DNA of 64,000 nt, taken from Halospeciosus flavus (lineage in GTDB: Archaea; Halobacteriota; Halobacteria; Halobacteriales; Halobacteriaceae). This document shows positions 59,268 through 64,000 of this stretch, one piece after another. A program made the translations under genes and the position numbers. Within the stretch, counting starts at the first letter, position 1. Every line of letters starts with the position of its first letter. The stretch spans positions 2,170,001 through 2,234,000 of the forward strand of contig NZ_CP122312.1 in assembly GCF_029814175.1 (NCBI RefSeq). The letters run 5' to 3'. The notes under the pieces were generated by a model. It did not search any database and was not told the DNA's origin. It saw nothing but the letters and a program-made list of their open reading frames with translations.

Positions 59268-60911
59268 ATGGGTGGTGACACGAGTGGGATCGACACCGAC
59301 GCCGTCCTCGACACCGTCGTCGACGCGCTCAGGGAGGCCGACAAGCCGTTCGACGCGCCCGACGAGTCAGCAGTCCGCGAGTCGTTCTTCGACTTCGAGG
59401 ACGTGACTGCAGGCGAGCACATCGAACACTACTGGGTGACCGAGCCGTTCGCCCTCGTCTCGATACGGCGCGAGGAGGACGGCGAACTGCGCTATCACGT
59501 CGCCGAACCGGTCCTCGACGACTTCGAGGAACACGTCCGAGAGGACCTGACGGAGGTGCTCCGCCGGGAACTCGTCGACGTGGACGTCGAGAGCGCCGAC
59601 GACCCCGAGGCGGCGTTCGTCGACCACCTCGACGACCTCTTGGCACGCCACGGGGCGGCGCTCGACCCCCACACCCAGCACAAACTCGCCTACTACTTCC
59701 AGCGGGACTTCGTCGGCTACGGCGTCGTCGACCCGCTGATGTCCGACCCGTCGGTCGAGGACGTCTCCTGCGACGGCGCGAACGTCCCGGTGTTCGTCTA
59801 CCACGCCGACTACGGCAACGTGAAGACCGGGCTCACGCTCTCCGAGGAGCGTCTCGACTCGCTGGTCGTCCGCCTCGCCCAGCGCTGTGACCGCCACCTC
59901 TCGGAGGCGAAACCGCTGCTCACGGACACACTCCCGGACGGCTCTCGCGCACAGGTGACATTGGAGAGCGACGTGGCGACCCGGGGGTCGAACTTCACGG
60001 TCAGAAAGTTCCGCGAGGAGCCGTTCACCCCGCCCGAACTCGCCGCCTACGGGACGTTCTCGATTCCACAACTCGCCTACATCTGGCTCGCCGTCGAGCA
60101 CAACAAGTCGGTGCTGTTCGTCGGTCCAACCGCGTCGGGGAAGACTACCTCGATGAACGCGGTGACGCTGTTCGTCCCGCCGGACGACAAGGTAGTGTCC
60201 ATCGAGGAGACCCGCGAGGTGAACCTCCCCCACGAGAACTGGATCGCGAACGTCACCCGCGAGGCGGGAATGGGCGAGACCCGCGAGGAGGTCTCGACGG
60301 ACGACCTCCTGAGCGAGGCGCTCCACCAGCGCCCCGACCACGTCATCGTCGGCGAGATTCGCGTCGACCCGGACGTGGTCCGCACCTTCTTTCAGGCGAT
60401 GGGGACCGGCCACGCCGGTTTCTCGACGTTCCACGCGGAGACGGCCCGCGACACGCTCCGACGCCTCCGCCACGACCCTCTCTCGGTGCCCGACGAACTG
60501 CTCGCGGATCTCGACGTCATCTCGGTCCAGCACCTCCTCGAACTCGACGGCGACACCGCCCGCCGCTGTCGGTGGATGACCGAGGTCCGCGAGGCGGGGG
60601 GCGAGCGCCCGGAACTCCACGAGGTGTTCGCCCACGACCAGGGAACCGACAGTATCGAACAGACCGGTCCCTCGCGCGTCCTCGCCGACATCGCCCGCGA
60701 CCGCGGGTGGAGCGAGGAGCAGTTGACCCGCGAACTCCGCGAGCGCCAGCAGGTCCTCGCCCACCTCGTCGAGACCGATACGACCGGCTACGAGGAGTCC
60801 GTCGACTGGTTCTTCCGCTTCGCCCGCGAGCGCCAGCAGGTCCTCGACGAGATACCGGCCCGCGACGTGGCGCCGGTGAACGCCGCCTCCGAGACGGATG
60901 TCCGAGAGTGA
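59268..60911 (+). CDS. Type II/IV secretion ATPase (GspE/TadA-like)
   Basis: A 547-residue ATPase that powers pilus or related appendage assembly. The N-terminal helical domain is acidic; a middle domain has VEDVSCDGANVPVFVYHADYGN; the RecA-like core has Walker A GPTASGKTTSMNAV (about 286-299), Asp box EETREVNLPHENWI, Walker B DHVIVGEIRVDPD and His box GTGHAGFSTFHAE. It is the usual plan for haloarchaeal type IV pilus (PilB/TadA-like) ATPases. It overlaps the TadC-like gene by 14 bp, so the two form an operon. No pilin gene was seen. Confidence 0.9.
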   Translation: MGGDTSGIDTDAVLDTVVDALREADKPFDAPDESAVRESFFDFEDVTAGEHIEHYWVTEPFALVSIRREEDGELRYHVAEPVLDDFEEHVREDLTEVLRRELVDVDVESADDPEAAFVDHLDDLLARHGAALDPHTQHKLAYYFQRDFVGYGVVDPLMSDPSVEDVSCDGANVPVFVYHADYGNVKTGLTLSEERLDSLVVRLAQRCDRHLSEAKPLLTDTLPDGSRAQVTLESDVATRGSNFTVRKFREEPFTPPELAAYGTFSIPQLAYIWLAVEHNKSVLFVGPTASGKTTSMNAVTLFVPPDDKVVSIEETREVNLPHENWIANVTREAGMGETREEVSTDDLLSEALHQRPDHVIVGEIRVDPDVVRTFFQAMGTGHAGFSTFHAETARDTLRRLRHDPLSVPDELLADLDVISVQHLLELDGDTARRCRWMTEVREAGGERPELHEVFAHDQGTDSIEQTGPSRVLADIARDRGWSEEQLTRELRERQQVLAHLVETDTTGYEESVDWFFRFARERQQVLDEIPARDVAPVNAASETDVRE

Positions 60912-62889
60912 GAGCCGGGACGGGCCCGAGGACACCGGGTCGACCCACCGGGCGCCGTGGACGGCCGACTACGACACCGCCCGCGTCAGGTCGGCGTACG
61001 GACCGATCCGAACCTGGCTGCGAGAGAACCCCGAACGCTTCGCGGCCCACCAGGAATGGCTCGACGCGGCCCGCCTCGGGACGACCTACGACGCCACCCT
61101 CACGCGGGCGATTCGCTGGGCACTCCTCGCGACGGTCGGTGGCCTCCTCGTCGGTCTCCTGCTCGTCGCCGGGATACACGTCGGCGTCGTCGGTTTCCCG
61201 CTCGGGGGCCTCCTCGGCGCGGTCGTCCTCGCCGCGATTCCCGTCGTCCTCGCCGGTCTCGGCGGCGGCGGGACGCTCGCAGGTGCGTACTACCGGCCGA
61301 GGCTCGTCGCCTACCGCCGGGGACAGGCCATCGACGCCGCGCTCCCACACGCTATCATCTTCCTCTACGCGCTCACCCACGGCGGGGAGAGCCTCTTCTC
61401 GGCTATCGACGAACTCTCGGCCGCCGAGGACGTCTACGGCCCGGTCGCCGCGGAATTCGGCGTCGCCGTCGACGAGATGACACACCTCGACAGCGACCTC
61501 TACGCGGCCCTCGAACGAGTCCGCGACCGGACGGCCAGCGACGACCTCGCCGAGTTCCTCGACGAACTCGGGAGCGTCCTCGAGACTGGCGGCGACGTGG
61601 ACTCCTTCCTCGCGAGCGCCGCGGAGTCCCAACTCGAGGAGGCCGAGAGCAAACAGGAGGAGTTGCTCGCTGACCTCGGCCTCTTCGCGGAGATCTACGT
61701 CTCGACGGTGTTCGCCGGGCCGGTGTTCCTCCTGGTGGTCTTCCTCGTCGCGAGTTTCGCAAACCCGTCGTTCCTCCGGGCACTCCGGTGGCTCGTCTAC
61801 CTCGGCGTTCCGCTGATCGTTGCTGTTTCGATCGTTGGATTCGACTGGTTCGTCACCGCCAACCTCCGGGCCGGCGAGCGCCTCGGAAAGGGCATCGAAC
61901 TCGCCCGCGCCCGACCGACCGCCCCGGACGGGGTCGACGACGGTCGACTCGAGGACTATCGGCAAGTACGCCGGCAGCGCCGACTCCGCGAACGCCTCGC
62001 CACGCCCGTCCAGAGTTGTCGCGAGCGCCCTGCCCGCGTCCTCGCCGTCACCGTCCCGTTCACCCTACTCGTCCTCGTCGGCCTCGCACTCGCGGGCGTC
62101 GCAACGCCGACCCGGGCCGCGATGCTCGCCGAACCCGTCCGGACAACCCTCGCGTTCGTCGTTCTCCCGATACTCGTCTCGGGCGTCCCGTTCGCCGCAT
62201 TCCAGTGGGTGGCACGTCGCCACGACCGGACCATCCAGCGTCGACTCCCCGGCGCGCTGGACGTGCTCGCCGATGCCGACGAGAGCGGCGTCCCGCTCGG
62301 GAAGGCGTTCGACCTGGTCTCCCGCCGGGCCGAGGGTCCGCTCGCCGTCGAACTCCAGCGCGTCCACAATGACCTAACGTGGCGCGACGACGTCGCCGGG
62401 GCGCTTCGGGCGTTCGCCGATCGACTCGACGTTGGTGACGTGACTCGCGTCGTCCGCCTACTCAACGAGGCACTGCGGACGACCGACGACCTCGCACCGG
62501 TGTTGCGCGTCGTCGGCAACGACCTCGACGGCCGCAACGACCTCCGCCGCGAACGCCGCCGCGAGACCTCCCAGTACGTCGTCCTCGTCAGTATCGGCGT
62601 CCTCGTCTTCCTCGGTATCGTCGTCGTCTTCGAGGTAGTGTTGCTTCCCGCGCTCGTCTCCGCAAGCGCTCAGGCCGCATCCGGGTCGACCGAACGCGTC
62701 GTGAGCTTCGGCGGCGCGTCCAGTGCGACCTACCGACGACTCCTGTTCCACGCCGCACTCGCGCAGGCGGTCGGAAACGGCCTTCTTCTCGGGAAATTGA
62801 CCGACGACCGACTCGCGAGCGGCGTCAAGTACATCGTCCCGCTCGTCGCCTGTGTCGCGGCCGTCTTCGTCGGTCTGGCAGTGATCTGA
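60898..62889 (+). CDS. Type II secretion system F / TadC-like membrane protein
   Basis: A 663-residue assembly-platform protein with two homologous halves. Hydrophobic helix pairs lie at about 78-125, 255-310 (FAEIYVSTVFAGPVFLLVVFLVASF), 378-430 and 575-660. The T2SF signatures ESLFSAIDELSAAEDVYGPVAAEF and EFLDELGSVLETGGDVDSFL recur in each half. It recruits pilins to the partner ATPase encoded immediately upstream. The double-length form is typical of archaeal TadC/PilC proteins. Confidence 0.88.
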   Translation: MSESESRDGPEDTGSTHRAPWTADYDTARVRSAYGPIRTWLRENPERFAAHQEWLDAARLGTTYDATLTRAIRWALLATVGGLLVGLLLVAGIHVGVVGFPLGGLLGAVVLAAIPVVLAGLGGGGTLAGAYYRPRLVAYRRGQAIDAALPHAIIFLYALTHGGESLFSAIDELSAAEDVYGPVAAEFGVAVDEMTHLDSDLYAALERVRDRTASDDLAEFLDELGSVLETGGDVDSFLASAAESQLEEAESKQEELLADLGLFAEIYVSTVFAGPVFLLVVFLVASFANPSFLRALRWLVYLGVPLIVAVSIVGFDWFVTANLRAGERLGKGIELARARPTAPDGVDDGRLEDYRQVRRQRRLRERLATPVQSCRERPARVLAVTVPFTLLVLVGLALAGVATPTRAAMLAEPVRTTLAFVVLPILVSGVPFAAFQWVARRHDRTIQRRLPGALDVLADADESGVPLGKAFDLVSRRAEGPLAVELQRVHNDLTWRDDVAGALRAFADRLDVGDVTRVVRLLNEALRTTDDLAPVLRVVGNDLDGRNDLRRERRRETSQYVVLVSIGVLVFLGIVVVFEVVLLPALVSASAQAASGSTERVVSFGGASSATYRRLLFHAALAQAVGNGLLLGKLTDDRLASGVKYIVPLVACVAAVFVGLAVI

Positions 62890-62953
62890 TCCTCGCCATC
62901 ACCACGCCGTGTAGCCATCATTCTTTTCCACCGACCAGTCCTACGTCGGTTCG

Positions 62954-64000
62954 ATGCTCTCCGTGGCGCAGTCGATGGGTCAACAACTCCTGACGACCGG
63001 CGCCCTCCTCCTCGTGACCGTCGGCGTGGTCTGGGCGACGCCACTACTCATCGAGGCCGTCGTGGACCTCGTCGTGGCCCTCCTCGAACGGCAGGGGTGG
63101 GCCGAGCGTGCGGAGACGATCTGGTCGTACACGCCGCCAGGTGTCTCGCTCGTCGGCATCGTCTACTCGCTGCAGGCCGCGACGATCACGCTCGCGACGC
63201 TCTTCCTCTTCAGTATCTGGAGTGGATTGCCGTTCGTCCGGGACCTCGTCTCACTCCTGGTCTCCTCGCTACCGGGGCTGGCGCGGTTGCTCCTGACAGG
63301 CGTCGTACTGGCGAGTACCTACACCGCGACGTCTTACATCGGCGACTCCATCTATGGGCTCTCCGAGCAGGAGACGTACCTCGAAGAGCACACCCGCGAG
63401 ATTGTGACCCGGACCGCCCAGATCGTCGTCATCCTCGGCGGCGTCCTCACCGTCCTCTCGTTGTGGAAAGTCAATGTCGGCAACGTCCTCATCGGTGCCG
63501 GGATGTTGAGTATCCTCATCGGCTTCGCCGCTCGCGAGACGTTCAGCTCGGTCGTCGCGGGCTTCGTCCTCATGTTCTCGCGGCCCTTCGAGGTCGGCGA
63601 CTGGATCGCGGTCAGCGGGAAGGAAGGACGAGTCACCGACGTCACCATCGTCCACACCCGCCTGCGGACGCCGGAGGCCGAGATCATCGTCATCCCCAAC
63701 GACATCATCGGGCAGTCCGAGGTCGTCAACTACACCGAAGAGGAGAAACTCTGTCTCACTCTCGACTTCAGCGTCGAGTACGGCGCCGACCTCGACGCGG
63801 TCGAGGAGACCGTCCAGGACGCCCTCGGCGACGTCGAACTCCACTCCGAAGGGTCGACGCCCGAGGTATTCCCCGAGGACTTCGGGGACAGCGGAATCCA
63901 ACTGGAGGCGCGCTTCTGGATCGACGAGGTCCACCCCCGCCTCCGGTGGCGCGCCCGGGCGGAGGCCATCCAGGCCATCCAGGACGCACTCGGGAACATC
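62954..64000 (+). CDS. MscS-type mechanosensitive channel, 3' end beyond window
   Basis: 349 codons are visible and the frame is still open at the window edge. Four N-terminal helices (about 8-30, 60-78, 103-120, 150-170) precede the pore-lining helix region NVLIGAGMLSILIGFAARETFSSVVAGFVLMFSRPF, the MscS hallmark. Then comes the beta domain FEVGDWIAVSGKEGRVTDVTIVHTRLRTPEAEIIVIPNDIIGQSEVVNYT. Such channels release solutes when turgor rises. The last part, SVEYGADLDAVEETVQDALGD, is the C-terminal alpha/beta domain. Confidence 0.88.
   Translation, partial: MLSVAQSMGQQLLTTGALLLVTVGVVWATPLLIEAVVDLVVALLERQGWAERAETIWSYTPPGVSLVGIVYSLQAATITLATLFLFSIWSGLPFVRDLVSLLVSSLPGLARLLLTGVVLASTYTATSYIGDSIYGLSEQETYLEEHTREIVTRTAQIVVILGGVLTVLSLWKVNVGNVLIGAGMLSILIGFAARETFSSVVAGFVLMFSRPFEVGDWIAVSGKEGRVTDVTIVHTRLRTPEAEIIVIPNDIIGQSEVVNYTEEEKLCLTLDFSVEYGADLDAVEETVQDALGDVELHSEGSTPEVFPEDFGDSGIQLEARFWIDEVHPRLRWRARAEAIQAIQDALGNI

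Noticed and set aside
59367-60935. 522-codon open frame antisense to the secretion ATPase gene
   Set aside because: The sense frame carries Walker A/B and the His box; this is a codon-bias shadow.

Overview
The window looks like part of a haloarchaeal (class Halobacteria) chromosome. The base composition is mostly GC-rich and the predicted proteins are strongly acidic. Diagnostic genes include a PGF-CTERM S-layer glycoprotein, ribosomal protein L10e, aIF2-beta with a TRAM domain, type II GAPDH (catalytic Cys140), Bat-type HTH_10 regulators, HVO_0476- and HVO_0758-like zinc-finger proteins, and several haloarchaeal IS families (ISH8, ISH3, IS6 and IS1341/TnpB types). No rRNA, tRNA or CRISPR array was recognised.

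Layout. Positions 1-6.3 kb are a mobile-element trap. They hold an ISH8-type IS (1019-2421, 10-bp target duplication), an ISH3-type IS (4550-5978, 5-bp duplication) and copies of a 110-bp palindromic MITE, among small membrane and zinc-finger genes. From 6.5 to 13.7 kb, on the minus strand, lie the S-layer glycoprotein, an RND-type exporter and its COG1361 surface-domain partner. Two more 110-bp MITEs flank a small zinc-finger gene at 14.0-14.5 kb. From 14.5 to 21 kb are secreted or hypothetical proteins, a RelE-type toxin-antitoxin locus with a dead toxin, a protein-L-isoaspartate methyltransferase and a large PKD-domain surface protein. From 21 to 26.7 kb two paralogous HTH_10 regulators bracket methyltransferases and membrane proteins.

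The most notable locus is 26793-29432, a compact three-gene plus-strand operon. It encodes a Cas7-like RAMP protein, a protein of no recognised family and a Cas5-like RAMP protein, with no cas1/cas2, no CRISPR repeats and no adjacent nuclease. This matches the predicted halobacterial 'HRAMP' derived class 1 CRISPR system. A relic of the MITE end lies just 3' of it.

From 29.5 to 44.5 kb are housekeeping genes (M29-like peptidase, GAPDH, Hsp20, PQQ-propeller lipoprotein, RimK-like ligase, L10e). They are interleaved with three different IS1341-type tnpB elements, a frameshifted IS6 element and a truncated antitoxin ending in an IS hairpin. From 44.9 to 51.9 kb lie aIF2-beta, an ATP-grasp enzyme, an HxlR regulator next to DoxX, an iron-uptake-like pair (P19-like and EfeB-like), a NiCoT-like transporter and a wHTH/membrane pair. 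From 52 to 64 kb lie a broken HTH_10 gene, an LLM monooxygenase, a HerA-like ATPase with a long acidic linker, a phosphoribosyltransferase, NAD synthase, a secretion ATPase/TadC-like pair and a mechanosensitive channel cut by the window end.
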